Source: Betaproteobacteria bacterium | Lineage (GTDB): Bacteria; Pseudomonadota; Gammaproteobacteria; Burkholderiales; SG8-39 | Assembly: GCA_016195915.1 (NCBI GenBank) | Contig: JACPYS010000012.1 | Location: 1-64,000 of the forward strand | DNA length: 64,000 nt | Direction: 5' to 3' | In this document: piece by piece, positions 24,785 through 33,509 of the stretch | How the letters are laid out: every line of letters begins with the position of its first letter | Numbering within the stretch: the first letter of the stretch is position 1 | Translations under genes and position numbers: made by a program | The notes under the pieces: model-generated | Told to the model about the DNA's origin: nothing | What the model saw: only the letters and a program-made list of their open reading frames with translations | The model's database searches: none

Positions 24785-25420
24785 ATGGCAGGGGAAATCG
24801 AAACCATCCGCGATCTTTGCGTGCGCGGCAAGCGCGCGGAGTTGAACGCGGCGGTCACTGCCGCAATTTCCGCAGGTCTCAGCGCGCAGGAAATCATGGG
24901 CAAGGGGCTGATTCCGGCGATGTCCATCGTTGGCGAGCGATATTCCAGCGGGGAGTTTTTCCTGCCGCAGATGATGATCGCCGCGCGCGCAATGCAGGAG
25001 GCAGTGGCGGCGCTCAAGCCCTTGCTCACGGCCGGGGCCTACGAAACCAGGGCCAAGGCGGTGATCGGGACGGTAGCGGGCGATTTTCACGACATCGGCA
25101 AGAACATCGTCAAGATCATGCTCGAGGGCCAGGGCTACGAGGTGGTGGATCTGGGGGTGGACGCGAGCGCGGAGAAGTTCGTCGAGGCAGTGCGCAATAA
25201 CGCGCCACAGTTCGTGCTGATGAGCGCGCTCATCACGCTTACCATGGAGAGCATGAGGAAGACGGTGCAGGCGCTGGAAGCGGCGGGTCTGCGCGGCTCC
25301 ATCTGGATCGGTGTCGGCGGAGCGCCGCTGACAAAGAAATTCGCCGACGAGATCGGTGCCGATTTCTACAGCGAGGACGCTTACCAGTGCGTCGAAGCGT
25401 GCAACGCGCAACTCCACTGA
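24785..25420 (+). CDS. Corrinoid-binding methyl carrier protein (MtaC/MtbC-like)
   Basis: A 211-aa two-domain protein. N-terminal helical cap (about 1-85: LCVRGKRAELNAAVTAAISA, GLIPAMSIVGERYSSGEFFL) and a B12-binding Rossmann domain with VAGDFHDIGKNIVKIML, in which His is the lower cobalt ligand, then LMSALITLTMESM and WIGVGGAPLTKKF. It carries the methyl group as methyl-Co(III) between a substrate-specific methyltransferase and a pterin methyltransferase. It opens the methyl-transfer operon and is followed 25 bp later by a URO-D-type methyltransferase, the normal partner. The corrinoid domains of the two CmuA-like fusions are paralogues. Confidence 0.92.
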   Translation: MAGEIETIRDLCVRGKRAELNAAVTAAISAGLSAQEIMGKGLIPAMSIVGERYSSGEFFLPQMMIAARAMQEAVAALKPLLTAGAYETRAKAVIGTVAGDFHDIGKNIVKIMLEGQGYEVVDLGVDASAEKFVEAVRNNAPQFVLMSALITLTMESMRKTVQALEAAGLRGSIWIGVGGAPLTKKFADEIGADFYSEDAYQCVEACNAQLH

Positions 25421-25445
25421 CCGACGGCTCGGGACGGAATACGTT

Positions 25446-26525
25446 ATGACGCCGAGAGAACGAGTACTCACAGCCCTGCGCCGCGGCCAACCCGACATGG
25501 TGCCGTGGATCGAGAACGAAATCGAAGAGTCGCAGCAGATCCGGGTGATGGGCGGGCGCAGCGATTACACCCCGGGCGAACTGTGCCGCAAGCTGGGCAT
25601 GGACGGATTCGGCTACCACTTCCCGACCGGGGGAACGGCAAAGGCCAGCCAGGCGACGCAGACTTCCGCAGCGGTGAAACAGTCGTTCTATTTCCCCAGG
25701 ATGCTCACCTTCGACTTCGTGCCGCCGTGGATTGCGGACATGGGCATCGACTCGTCGACCGGGCGCACCTACGTCAAGCGCGGGCTGCTGGTGGACCGCG
25801 ATTCGCTGAAATTGTTCGACGAGTTCCTGCCCGATCCCGATCATCCCGCGCGCTACGAGCAGGTGGCCAAGTGGCTGGAGCAGTACAAGGAGGACTACGC
25901 GGTATTTCCGCGCCTGCGCCTCGGATCGGCGAGCACCTTCGAGAGCATGGGCCTCGACGTGTTCTCGCTCATGGTCTACGACGACCCCGACCTGGTGAAG
26001 GAGATCCACCGCCGCTTCTCCGAATGGTCGGCGCGGGTGGTCGAAAACCTCAACAAGCTGGACTTCGACTTCTACTGGGCGAACGACGACCACGCCGACA
26101 ACAAGGCGCCCTGGGTCAACATGGAAATGTACGAGGAGTTCTTCTATCCGTACCAGAAAATCGTCGCCGACGCGATGAACAAGCCGTGGATATTCCACAG
26201 CGACGGCAACCTGTTCCCGATCCTCGATGGCCTGCTCAAGCTCGGCATGAACGGCATCCACCCGGTGCAGCCTGCAGCGATGGACATCAACGACCTCAAG
26301 GCGAAATACGGCTCGAAGGTGTGCATCGTAGGCAACATCGATCTCGATTACACGCTGCCCAAGGGCACGCTCGAGGAGGTCGAGGCAGAAGTGAAAGACC
26401 GCATCCAGAAGGTCGGCAAGGGCGGCGGTTACATGATCTCGAGCGCCAACAGCATCACGGACTACTGCAAGACCGAGAACGTGCTCGCCATGGCCAGCGC
26501 GATCGAAAAGTACCGCAGGTACTGA
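25446..26525 (+). CDS. URO-D superfamily methyltransferase (MtaA/MtbA-like fold)
   Basis: A 359-aa uroporphyrinogen-decarboxylase-fold protein, not HemE: it begins MTPRERVLTALRRGQPDMVP, typical of corrinoid methyltransferases. Other landmarks are LGMDGFGYHFPT, FYWANDDHADNKAPWVNMEM, IFHSDGNLFPILDGLLKLGM and GNIDLDYTLPKGTLEEV. Known MtaA/MtbA enzymes bind zinc through His-x-Cys and a later Cys; here the motif is His-Ser-Asp and no equivalent later Cys is seen, so the metal site differs. Placed between its corrinoid protein and the pterin methyltransferase, it most likely demethylates the growth substrate onto the corrinoid. Substrate unknown. Confidence 0.87.
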   Translation: MTPRERVLTALRRGQPDMVPWIENEIEESQQIRVMGGRSDYTPGELCRKLGMDGFGYHFPTGGTAKASQATQTSAAVKQSFYFPRMLTFDFVPPWIADMGIDSSTGRTYVKRGLLVDRDSLKLFDEFLPDPDHPARYEQVAKWLEQYKEDYAVFPRLRLGSASTFESMGLDVFSLMVYDDPDLVKEIHRRFSEWSARVVENLNKLDFDFYWANDDHADNKAPWVNMEMYEEFFYPYQKIVADAMNKPWIFHSDGNLFPILDGLLKLGMNGIHPVQPAAMDINDLKAKYGSKVCIVGNIDLDYTLPKGTLEEVEAEVKDRIQKVGKGGGYMISSANSITDYCKTENVLAMASAIEKYRRY

Positions 26526-26534
26526 GACGCCGGA

Positions 26535-27332
26535 ATGCTGATCGTCGCCGAACGAATCAACGCCTCGCGCAAGCCGATCCGCGCGGCCCTCGAGAAGCTC
26601 GATGCTGCCGCCATACAGGCAGATGCAAGAGCGCAGGCAGCCGCCGGCGCCCACTATATCGACGTGAACGGCGGGACCTTTCCCGGCCGCGAGCCCGAAC
26701 TGCTGTGCTGGCTGGTCGAGACGGTCCAGGCCGTCGCGGACCTGCCGCTGTGCATCGACAGCCCGGATCCGGCCGCGCTCGCGGCGGCGCTGCCGAAGGT
26801 GAAGGGCGGGCGGCCGATGATCAATTCGATCTCGCTCGAAGGCGAGCGCTTCGAGCGGGTGCTGCCGCTCGCGCTGCAGTACCGGGCGCGGCTGATTGCG
26901 CTGTGCCAGGGCGAGACCGTTCCCGCCTCGACGGCGGAACAGAAGCTCGATCTCGCTACGCAACTCGTCGAACGGCTCACCCGGGCCGGCCTGCCGATCG
27001 ACGACATCTACGTCGATCCGCTGGTGTTCCCGCTGGCGACCGAGTCTGGTTCGGCCAATGCCACACTCGACGCGATCGGCGAAATCATGCGGCGGTTTCC
27101 CGGAGTGCACACCATCTGCGGCCTGACCAACGTATCGCACGGACTGCCGGTGCGGAAGCTGATCAACCGGACCTTCCTCGTGGGCGCAATCGCACGAGGC
27201 ATGGATGCCGCGATCATCGATCCAACGGACATGCAGTTGATGCAGGCGCTGCTCGCGGCGGAGGCCGTCTACGGGCGCGACGACTACTGCATGAACTACA
27301 TCGGCGCCTATCAGGACGGCAAGCTGGCATGA
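26535..27332 (+). CDS. Methylcorrinoid:tetrahydrofolate methyltransferase (pterin-binding, AcsE/CmuB-like)
   Basis: A 265-aa dihydropteroate-synthase-like TIM barrel: MLIVAERINASRKPIRAALE, AGAHYIDVNGGTFPGREPE, LCIDSPDPAALAAAL, MINSISLEGERFERVLPLA and CGLTNVSHGLPVRKLINRTF. The Asn in the NVSHG segment and the DSPD motif correspond to pterin and methyl-transfer residues of AcsE and MtrH/CmuB-type enzymes. It is too short for MetH and has no corrinoid domain. It should move the methyl group from the corrinoid proteins to tetrahydrofolate. It is the only such enzyme in the window and may serve all three corrinoid partners. Confidence 0.9.
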   Translation: MLIVAERINASRKPIRAALEKLDAAAIQADARAQAAAGAHYIDVNGGTFPGREPELLCWLVETVQAVADLPLCIDSPDPAALAAALPKVKGGRPMINSISLEGERFERVLPLALQYRARLIALCQGETVPASTAEQKLDLATQLVERLTRAGLPIDDIYVDPLVFPLATESGSANATLDAIGEIMRRFPGVHTICGLTNVSHGLPVRKLINRTFLVGAIARGMDAAIIDPTDMQLMQALLAAEAVYGRDDYCMNYIGAYQDGKLA

Positions 27333-27341
27333 GGGAGCGCT

Positions 27342-29357
27342 GTGGGCCGAAACTCCGAGACAGCGCTGGCGGCTGAAGGCCGCAGCAGCGGCGCGGGCGC
27401 GCGCCGGTGTACTGTCACTTTCGCACCGGGCGGGCGTTCAGCGCGTGTGGCGCCCGGCGAAACGCTGCTCGCCGCCGCCTGGAAGGCCGGCGCCGGAATC
27501 AAGGCGGTGTGTGGCGGGCGCGGCAAGTGCGGCACCTGCCGCATCGAAATCGAACTTCAGGCGCTCTCAGGCGGTGCGCTCTCCACGGCAACGCCCCAGG
27601 AAATGTCGGCGCTGCCCGAGGAGTTTCGCGGCGGAACGCACCGCCTTGCCTGCCTGGCGCAGGCCCATGCGGATGTCGCAGTCAGTGTTCCGCTTGAAAG
27701 CCAGGCGGTAAAGCACCCTCCGCGCAAGCCCTACACGGTGCGGTACGTCGCGCTCGAGCCGCTCGTGCAGCGCGTCACGATCGAGGTCGATGCTGCCGCG
27801 TCGTCGCCGTTGCGGCCGCTCGCGACGCGAATCGCGCAGGCGCTCGCGCGGACATGTGGAACAGGCATCGGCCCGATACTGCCGCGGGTGCTCGCGGAGT
27901 TTTCGCGCCGGAGCGGTTTTGACTCCGAGCGCAAGCTGACGGTCACGCTGTACGGCGGCACCGAAGTGCTGCAGATTCTTCCGGGCGAGCGCTCCGGCGC
28001 CTGGGGTGTCGCGCTCGATGTCGGCACGACGTCACTGGCGATGTTTCTGTGCAATCTCGCGACCGGCGATATCGTTGCGGTGAAGACCGCGGCGAATCCG
28101 CAGACGGCGTATGGCGAGGACGTGATTTCGCGCATGACGCACATCAGCCAGGATCCAGCGGTCCTCGCAACGCTGCAATCGATGGTCGTCAACGAGATCA
28201 ATCATATGATCGCCGAGGCGGGAGCCGAATCCGGCGTTGCGCTCGACGACATTCTCGACGTGGTGGCGGTGGGCAATCCGACCATGCAACACGTGCTGCT
28301 CGGAGTTAATCCCGAGCCGATCGGGCGCGGCCCCTACCAGGCGGTGTGGCGCGAGCCGGCGCTCGTAGATGCCGCGGACATTGGCCTCCGCGCCGCAGCA
28401 GGCGCGCGCCTTTTCGTGTTTCCGATGGTGTCGGGTTACATCGGCGGCGACACGCTGGCGGCGGTGCTCACGCGCGGCGCGGATTTCTATCAGGGCGTCA
28501 ATCTCCTCATCGATGTGGGCACCAACGGCGAAGTGGTGCTGGCGAACCAGGGCGAGTTGACCGCCACTTCGTGCGCGACCGGACCGGTATTCGAGGGCGC
28601 GCATATCCGCAGCGGGGTGCGCGCCTCGCCCGGCGCCATTGAGCGCGTCTGGGCCGAGCCGGGCGGCGCCCTCGGGTGGGCTGCAATTTCCGACGGTGCG
28701 AACCCCGGCGACCAGCGGCCGATCGGGCTATGCGGGTCCGGCGTGATCTCTTCGGTGGCCGCGTTGGTCGATGCGGGACTGGTCGATCGCGGTGGTGCGT
28801 TCATCCCGCCGGGAACCGATTCACGCGTGCGCAAGGACCAGGACGGCCGCGTAACCGAAGCCGTGCTCGTATCGGGAAAGAAGACCCGGACCCGGCGCGA
28901 TATCGTGGTCACGCAATGGGACGTGCGCAACGTCCAGCTGGGCAAGGCGGCGCTGCGCGCCGGAATCGAAATACTGTTGCGCGAGCAAGGCATCGGCGCG
29001 CCTGATCGGGTGCTGCTCGCCGGCGCGTTCGGCAACCATCTCGACCCGGGCGACATTGTGCGCATCGGGCTGGTGCCGCCGGTTCCGGTGCACACCATCG
29101 AATCGATCGGCAACGCGGCCGGCGACGGTGCGCGGCTGGCGCTGTTCAGCCGCACGGAGCGCGAACGCGCGATCCGGCTGGCCGAGACCATCCGCGTGAT
29201 CGAATTGACCGAGCGCGAGGACTTCCAGGACCTGTTCGTAGAGTGCACCGCGCTCGACTGTGTCGCGCTCGGCGAAATCGATCCGGAAGGCGAGACGAAC
29301 GTTGCGCCGCGAGCGGCGCCCAAAGCGGTGCCCGAAGCGGCGCCGGAACCGGACTGA
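27342..29357 (+). CDS. Reductive activator of corrinoid proteins (RACo/RamA-like Fe-S ASKHA protein)
   Basis: A 671-aa protein. Residues about 20-115 form a [2Fe-2S] ferredoxin-like domain with CGGRGKCGTCRIEIE and the distal Cys in RLACLAQ. Residues about 195-625 are the DUF4445/ASKHA ATPase: WGVALDVGTTSLAMFLCNLA, NPQTAYGEDVISRM, LIDVGTNGEVVLAN, TGPVFEGAHIRSGVRASPGA, LLAGAFGNHLDPGDIVRIG. RACo proteins use ATP to reduce inactive Co(II) corrinoid back to Co(I). The C-terminus has a short Ala/Pro/Glu-rich tail. GTG at 27342. Its presence shows that the neighbouring corrinoid proteins do suffer oxidation and are catalytically used. Confidence 0.93.
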   Translation: MGRNSETALAAEGRSSGAGARRCTVTFAPGGRSARVAPGETLLAAAWKAGAGIKAVCGGRGKCGTCRIEIELQALSGGALSTATPQEMSALPEEFRGGTHRLACLAQAHADVAVSVPLESQAVKHPPRKPYTVRYVALEPLVQRVTIEVDAAASSPLRPLATRIAQALARTCGTGIGPILPRVLAEFSRRSGFDSERKLTVTLYGGTEVLQILPGERSGAWGVALDVGTTSLAMFLCNLATGDIVAVKTAANPQTAYGEDVISRMTHISQDPAVLATLQSMVVNEINHMIAEAGAESGVALDDILDVVAVGNPTMQHVLLGVNPEPIGRGPYQAVWREPALVDAADIGLRAAAGARLFVFPMVSGYIGGDTLAAVLTRGADFYQGVNLLIDVGTNGEVVLANQGELTATSCATGPVFEGAHIRSGVRASPGAIERVWAEPGGALGWAAISDGANPGDQRPIGLCGSGVISSVAALVDAGLVDRGGAFIPPGTDSRVRKDQDGRVTEAVLVSGKKTRTRRDIVVTQWDVRNVQLGKAALRAGIEILLREQGIGAPDRVLLAGAFGNHLDPGDIVRIGLVPPVPVHTIESIGNAAGDGARLALFSRTERERAIRLAETIRVIELTEREDFQDLFVECTALDCVALGEIDPEGETNVAPRAAPKAVPEAAPEPD

Positions 29358-29366
29358 GGAACCTGC

Positions 29367-30815
29367 ATGCTCAGCGTCCGCCGATGGTCCGTGCGTCACT
29401 CCCGGTTGCTCGAGAACACCTATCGGGCATTCGAGCGGGTGCTGTTCGCCTGCCGGCCGCTGATCATGGCGCTGGGTCCGAAACGCGTCGAGCGTCCGGT
29501 AGCGGCCGCGGAGCGCGTGATCAAGTCCTTGCTGTTCGACTGCAGGATGTGCGGGCGCTGCGTCCTGACCGCGACCGGCATGTCCTGCCCGATGAATTGC
29601 CCGAAGCTGATGCGCAACGGACCTTGCGGCGGCGTGCGGCAGGACGGCGGCTGCGAAGTCAAACCGGAAATGCAGTGCGTGTGGGTGGAGGGCTGGCGCG
29701 GCGGGCTGGACATGAGAGCGGGCGGCCTGTCGAGTGCGCTCAACCCGCCGGTGGACTCGTCCCTCAGCGGTTCGTCAGCCTGGCTGCGCGTCGTTCTCGA
29801 ACCGCCGAAAGCGGCGAGCGCGCCAAGCCCGGCGCTCGTTCCGCCCTCGGGCGGGCAGCTCGAGCAACTGCTGCGCGATGGAATATTCGCGGTCACCGCC
29901 GAGTTCTCCCCGCCGGATTCCGCGAATCCGGACGACGTCTACCGCAATCTTGGACTGTACGAATCCTGCGTCGACGCCATCAACGTGACCGACGGCAGCG
30001 GTGCGAATTGCCACATGTCGAGCCTCGGCGTCGCCGCGCTGCTGCTGCGCGCGGGATGCGAACCCGTGATGCAGGTCTCCTGCCGGGACCGCAACCGCAT
30101 CGCCATTCAGGGCGATCTGCTAGGGGCGGCCGCACTTGGCGTGCGCAATGTCCTGTGCCTGTCGGGTGACGCAGTCGCTATCGGGGATCATCCCGGCGCC
30201 CGGCAGGTCGGCGATCTGGACAGCGCGACGCTGCTCGATACGGCCCGGATCATGCGCGACGAAAGCCGTTTTCTGTCCGGCCGCAAACTGACTTCGCCGC
30301 CGCGGCTGTTCCTCGGCGCGGCGGACAATCCGTTCGCTCCGCCGTTCGACATGCGGCCGATCCGGCTGGCCAAGAAGATCGCCGCCGGCGCGCAGTTCAT
30401 TCAGACGCAGTACTGCTTCGATCTGGAGATGCTCGAGCGTTACATGGAGCGCGTTCGGGAGGAGGGGCTGCAGGACAAGTGTTTCATCCTTGCGGGAGTC
30501 GGTCCGGTGGCATCGGCCAAGACGGCGCGCTGGCTTCGCACCCGGGTCCCGGGAGTACATATCCCGGACGAAATGGTGCGCAGGCTGGAACAGGCAGACA
30601 ATCCGCGGGAAGAAGGCATTCGCATCTGCATAGAAATGATCCAGGCGATCAGGCGGATACCCGGCATCGCGGGCGTTCACATCATGGCAGCGAAGCAGGA
30701 GGCGGCCATTGCACGCATCGTGCAGGAGTCGGGAGTGCTGGCGGGCCGCGCTCCGCTGTTTCTTGGCAGCGTTGAATCGCGCGAACGGCGCACGGCAAAC
30801 GCGGTGCCGGTCTGA
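29367..30815 (+). CDS. Cys-rich MTHFR_C domain fused to methylenetetrahydrofolate reductase
   Basis: A 482-aa fusion. Residues about 45-125 are the zinc/cysteine-rich MTHFR_C domain (PF12225, MetV-like): LFDCRMCGRCVLTATGMSCP, NCPKLMRNGPCGGVRQDGGC, MQCVWVEGW. Residues about 165-465 are a MetF-type barrel: FAVTAEFSPPDSANPDDVYR, DAINVTDGSGANCHMSS, VMQVSCRDRNRIAIQGDLLG, FIQTQYCFDLEMLERYM and HIPDEMVRRLEQADNPREEG. In acetogens MetV and MetF are separate subunits; here they are one chain. It would interconvert methyl- and methylene-THF, here probably oxidising the methyl group. Encoded 9 bp after RACo. Confidence 0.9.
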   Translation: MLSVRRWSVRHSRLLENTYRAFERVLFACRPLIMALGPKRVERPVAAAERVIKSLLFDCRMCGRCVLTATGMSCPMNCPKLMRNGPCGGVRQDGGCEVKPEMQCVWVEGWRGGLDMRAGGLSSALNPPVDSSLSGSSAWLRVVLEPPKAASAPSPALVPPSGGQLEQLLRDGIFAVTAEFSPPDSANPDDVYRNLGLYESCVDAINVTDGSGANCHMSSLGVAALLLRAGCEPVMQVSCRDRNRIAIQGDLLGAAALGVRNVLCLSGDAVAIGDHPGARQVGDLDSATLLDTARIMRDESRFLSGRKLTSPPRLFLGAADNPFAPPFDMRPIRLAKKIAAGAQFIQTQYCFDLEMLERYMERVREEGLQDKCFILAGVGPVASAKTARWLRTRVPGVHIPDEMVRRLEQADNPREEGIRICIEMIQAIRRIPGIAGVHIMAAKQEAAIARIVQESGVLAGRAPLFLGSVESRERRTANAVPV

Positions 30816-30835
30816 GGGAAGGAACGAGAGCTGCA

Positions 30836-31555
30836 ATGACGCCGACCGTGATCATTTCCTGCCGCGTGATGCAGGAACTGCTGACGCAGATGCTGCCGGA
30901 GGACACCCCGGCGGTCTATCTCGAAATCACGCTCCACAACACGCCGAAGAAACTCTCCGCAGCGCTGCAGAAGGAGATCGATGCCGTTGCACAGCCGAGC
31001 AATGTCATCGTCGGTTATGGCTTGTGCGGAAATGGGCTGGTCGGAGTGAAGTCACGGGCACATACGCTGATCATTCCGCGCACCCACGATTGCGTGGCGA
31101 TCTTCCTCGGCTCGCACCAGCGCTACGTGCGGCGGTTCTTCGCCAATCCGAATACCTACTATCTGACCCGCGGCTGGCTCGAGGCGCGCGACGATCCGCT
31201 GCACGACTATCTCGACTACGTACGGGACTACGATGAAGAGACCGCGGACTACCTGGTGGAGATGAAATACCGCCACTACCGCCGCCTGTGCATGGTGGGA
31301 TTTTCGCAGCAGGAACTCAGCGAGTGCCGGGCCATGGCGATGGAGGTCGCGAATTTCTGCAACAGCCGCTGGAACATGGAATACGAAGAGACGATCGGAA
31401 CCACGTCGATGCTCGAATCGCTGCTGAAGATGCCCGCCCGCCTCAATTCTGGCGACCCGGAGTTCGTGGTGATTCCGCCGGGCGGCGAGATCAGCATGGA
31501 AATGTTCCTGCGCGAGGGCGAGGCGGCACCGCAGGCGATGGGCCGGGGCGAATAG
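30836..31555 (+). CDS. DUF1638 domain protein
   Basis: A 239-aa protein of the DUF1638 family, known mainly from corrinoid methyltransferase neighbourhoods and without assigned function. Visible features: VIISCRVMQELLTQMLPED, IVGYGLCGNGLVGVKSRAHT, IPRTHDCVAIFLGSHQRYVR, NPNTYYLTRGWLEARDDPLH, and a terminal IPPGGEISMEMFL. Conserved Cys residues (ISCR, YGLCGNG, THDC) could bind a metal or corrinoid. No membrane segment or signal peptide. Sits between the MTHFR fusion and the CmuA-like gene within a tight operon. Confidence 0.85.
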   Translation: MTPTVIISCRVMQELLTQMLPEDTPAVYLEITLHNTPKKLSAALQKEIDAVAQPSNVIVGYGLCGNGLVGVKSRAHTLIIPRTHDCVAIFLGSHQRYVRRFFANPNTYYLTRGWLEARDDPLHDYLDYVRDYDEETADYLVEMKYRHYRRLCMVGFSQQELSECRAMAMEVANFCNSRWNMEYEETIGTTSMLESLLKMPARLNSGDPEFVVIPPGGEISMEMFLREGEAAPQAMGRGE

Positions 31556-31584
31556 CCGGGTTGGAAAATAAGGAGAGAACAGAC

Positions 31585-33504
31585 ATGCCGTCCCACAAAC
31601 AACGGATTCTGATGGCCGCGCGCGGTGAAATGCCTGATCTTCTTCCCTACGTTCCGAGGATCGATCTCTGGTACAACGCCAACGCGGCGTTCGATACCCT
31701 GCCCAGGCAGCACAAGGGCCGCACCCAGGACGAGATTTCGCGTGCCGAAGGCTGGGCCCTGCACAAGATCGTTCCGGAGTTCCTCAACGTCAGCAAGCCC
31801 GAGGACAGCCTGCATCGCGCGCTTGGGCTGTATCGCCTCAAGGAGATGGTGTTCGATTTCCGTTTTTCGAAAGAAATCGAAATCGAGGTGAAGAACGAAG
31901 GCGACTACACGAGCGTGTTCTATCACACGCCGGTGGGCAGCGTGAGCACGAAGACCATGTACTCCGACGAAATGCGCCGCTCGGGTGCTTCAATCACCTG
32001 GATCGAGGAGCACATCCTCAAGCGGCCCAAGGACTACAAGGTCGTCGGCTACCTGTTCGAGAACCTGACGCTCGAGCCCAGCTACGAGCGTTTTCGCGAG
32101 TGGCAGAAATACGTCGGCGAGGACGGCGTTCCCGGGACTATTGTCGGGCTCGCCTGTTCGCCGATGCACCACATCCAGAAGGAGTTCCTGGACGCCACGG
32201 ACTTCTATTTTCACTACAGCGACTACCAGAGGGAGATGCGCGCACTGGCCCAAAGCGTCGAGCATTTCTTCGACCAGGCGCTCACGATGATTGCCGGTTC
32301 GCCCGCCGAAATGGTGCTCTGGGGCGCTAACGTGGACGACATGATCACCTACCCCGCCTATTTCGAAAAAGAGATCACGCCGTGGATACGCAAGGCCTCG
32401 GGCGTGCTGGGCGGCAAGGGGAAGGTGACGGTGGTGCACTGCGACGGGGAAAACCACGGACTGATGGACCTCATCCGGGACTCGGGCATGCACGTGGCCG
32501 AGGCGATCTGCCCGTATCCGATGACCAAGGTCAAGGTCGAGGAGTACTACCGGCAGTGGGGCGACAAACTGACCATCTTCGGCGGCATTCCTTCGAACAT
32601 CCTGCTCGCCGAGTCGGCCACCGAAGAGGAATTCGAAGCGTATCTGGACCATTTGTTCAAGGTGATCGCTCCTGGCAGGCGTTTCATCCTGGGTGTCGCC
32701 GACACGACGCCGCCGAACGCGGTGTTCGAGCGCCTGATCCGGATCGGGGAGCGGGTCGAGAAGGAGGCGCGCCTTCCGCTCGCGGGCGGGGCGTTCCGGC
32801 CGTTGCCCGGTTCGGCGACGCCGGAGGCGACAACTGCGGCGGCGGTCCTTTCGGAGCCGGCCCAGCACGAGTTCGACGGCGTGCGCGAGGATGTCGTCAA
32901 GGGGCGGCACAAGGACATCGCGGCGCACGTGAAGGCGTTGCTCGAGCGCGGCCTGAGCGCCAAGCAGATCCTCGATCGCGGCATGCTCGACACGATGCAG
33001 GCGATCGGCGTGAAGTTCAGTGCGGGCGAGTTGTTCATTCCGCAGGTGCTACTCTCGGCACGCGCGATGAACGAAGGCCTGAAGGTTCTCGAGCCGTATC
33101 TCGCGGCAAGCAAACGCGAGGTGACCGGAAAAGTCCTGGTGGGGACAGTGCGGGGCGATTTTCACGACATCGGCAAGAACATGCTGGTCACCATGCTCCG
33201 CGGGGTTGGTTTCGAGGTGAAGGACCTCGGCATCAATCTTTCAGCGGATGTGTTCGTCAAGGCCGTGGCCGAGTATCGGCCCGACATCATCGGCCTGTCG
33301 GCACTGCTCACGACGACGATGTCCGAAATGGGCAAGGTGATCGAAGCGCTGAAACGCGACGGCCTGCGCGACGGCGTCAAGGTGATCGTGGGGGGAGCGC
33401 CGGTGAATGCGAAATTCGCGCGCGATATCGGCGCCGACGGCTATGCCGCGGACGCGGGGCAGGCCATTGACCTCGCGAAAGGATTGATGGCCGTAAAGGG
33501 GTAG
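31585..33504 (+). CDS. CmuA-like methyltransferase-corrinoid protein fusion 1
   Basis: A 639-aa fusion. Residues about 1-400 are a URO-D-fold methyltransferase: LPYVPRIDLWYNANAAFDTL, YHTPVGSVSTKTMYSDEM, WGANVDDMITYPAYFEKEIT, VVHCDGENHGLMDLIRDSGM, EAICPYPMTKVKVEEYY, GGIPSNILLAE. After a Pro/Ala linker, residues about 425-639 are a corrinoid carrier: GLSAKQILDRGMLDTMQAIG, TVRGDFHDIGKNMLVTML, LSALLTTTMSEMGK, VIVGGAPVNAKFA. The N-to-C order is that of CmuA of chloromethane-degrading methylotrophs, so methyl transfer to its own corrinoid is inferred. AGGAG precedes the ATG at 31585. Paralogue at 43785-45707. Confidence 0.9.
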   Translation: MPSHKQRILMAARGEMPDLLPYVPRIDLWYNANAAFDTLPRQHKGRTQDEISRAEGWALHKIVPEFLNVSKPEDSLHRALGLYRLKEMVFDFRFSKEIEIEVKNEGDYTSVFYHTPVGSVSTKTMYSDEMRRSGASITWIEEHILKRPKDYKVVGYLFENLTLEPSYERFREWQKYVGEDGVPGTIVGLACSPMHHIQKEFLDATDFYFHYSDYQREMRALAQSVEHFFDQALTMIAGSPAEMVLWGANVDDMITYPAYFEKEITPWIRKASGVLGGKGKVTVVHCDGENHGLMDLIRDSGMHVAEAICPYPMTKVKVEEYYRQWGDKLTIFGGIPSNILLAESATEEEFEAYLDHLFKVIAPGRRFILGVADTTPPNAVFERLIRIGERVEKEARLPLAGGAFRPLPGSATPEATTAAAVLSEPAQHEFDGVREDVVKGRHKDIAAHVKALLERGLSAKQILDRGMLDTMQAIGVKFSAGELFIPQVLLSARAMNEGLKVLEPYLAASKREVTGKVLVGTVRGDFHDIGKNMLVTMLRGVGFEVKDLGINLSADVFVKAVAEYRPDIIGLSALLTTTMSEMGKVIEALKRDGLRDGVKVIVGGAPVNAKFARDIGADGYAADAGQAIDLAKGLMAVKG

Positions 33505-33509
33505 GGCAC

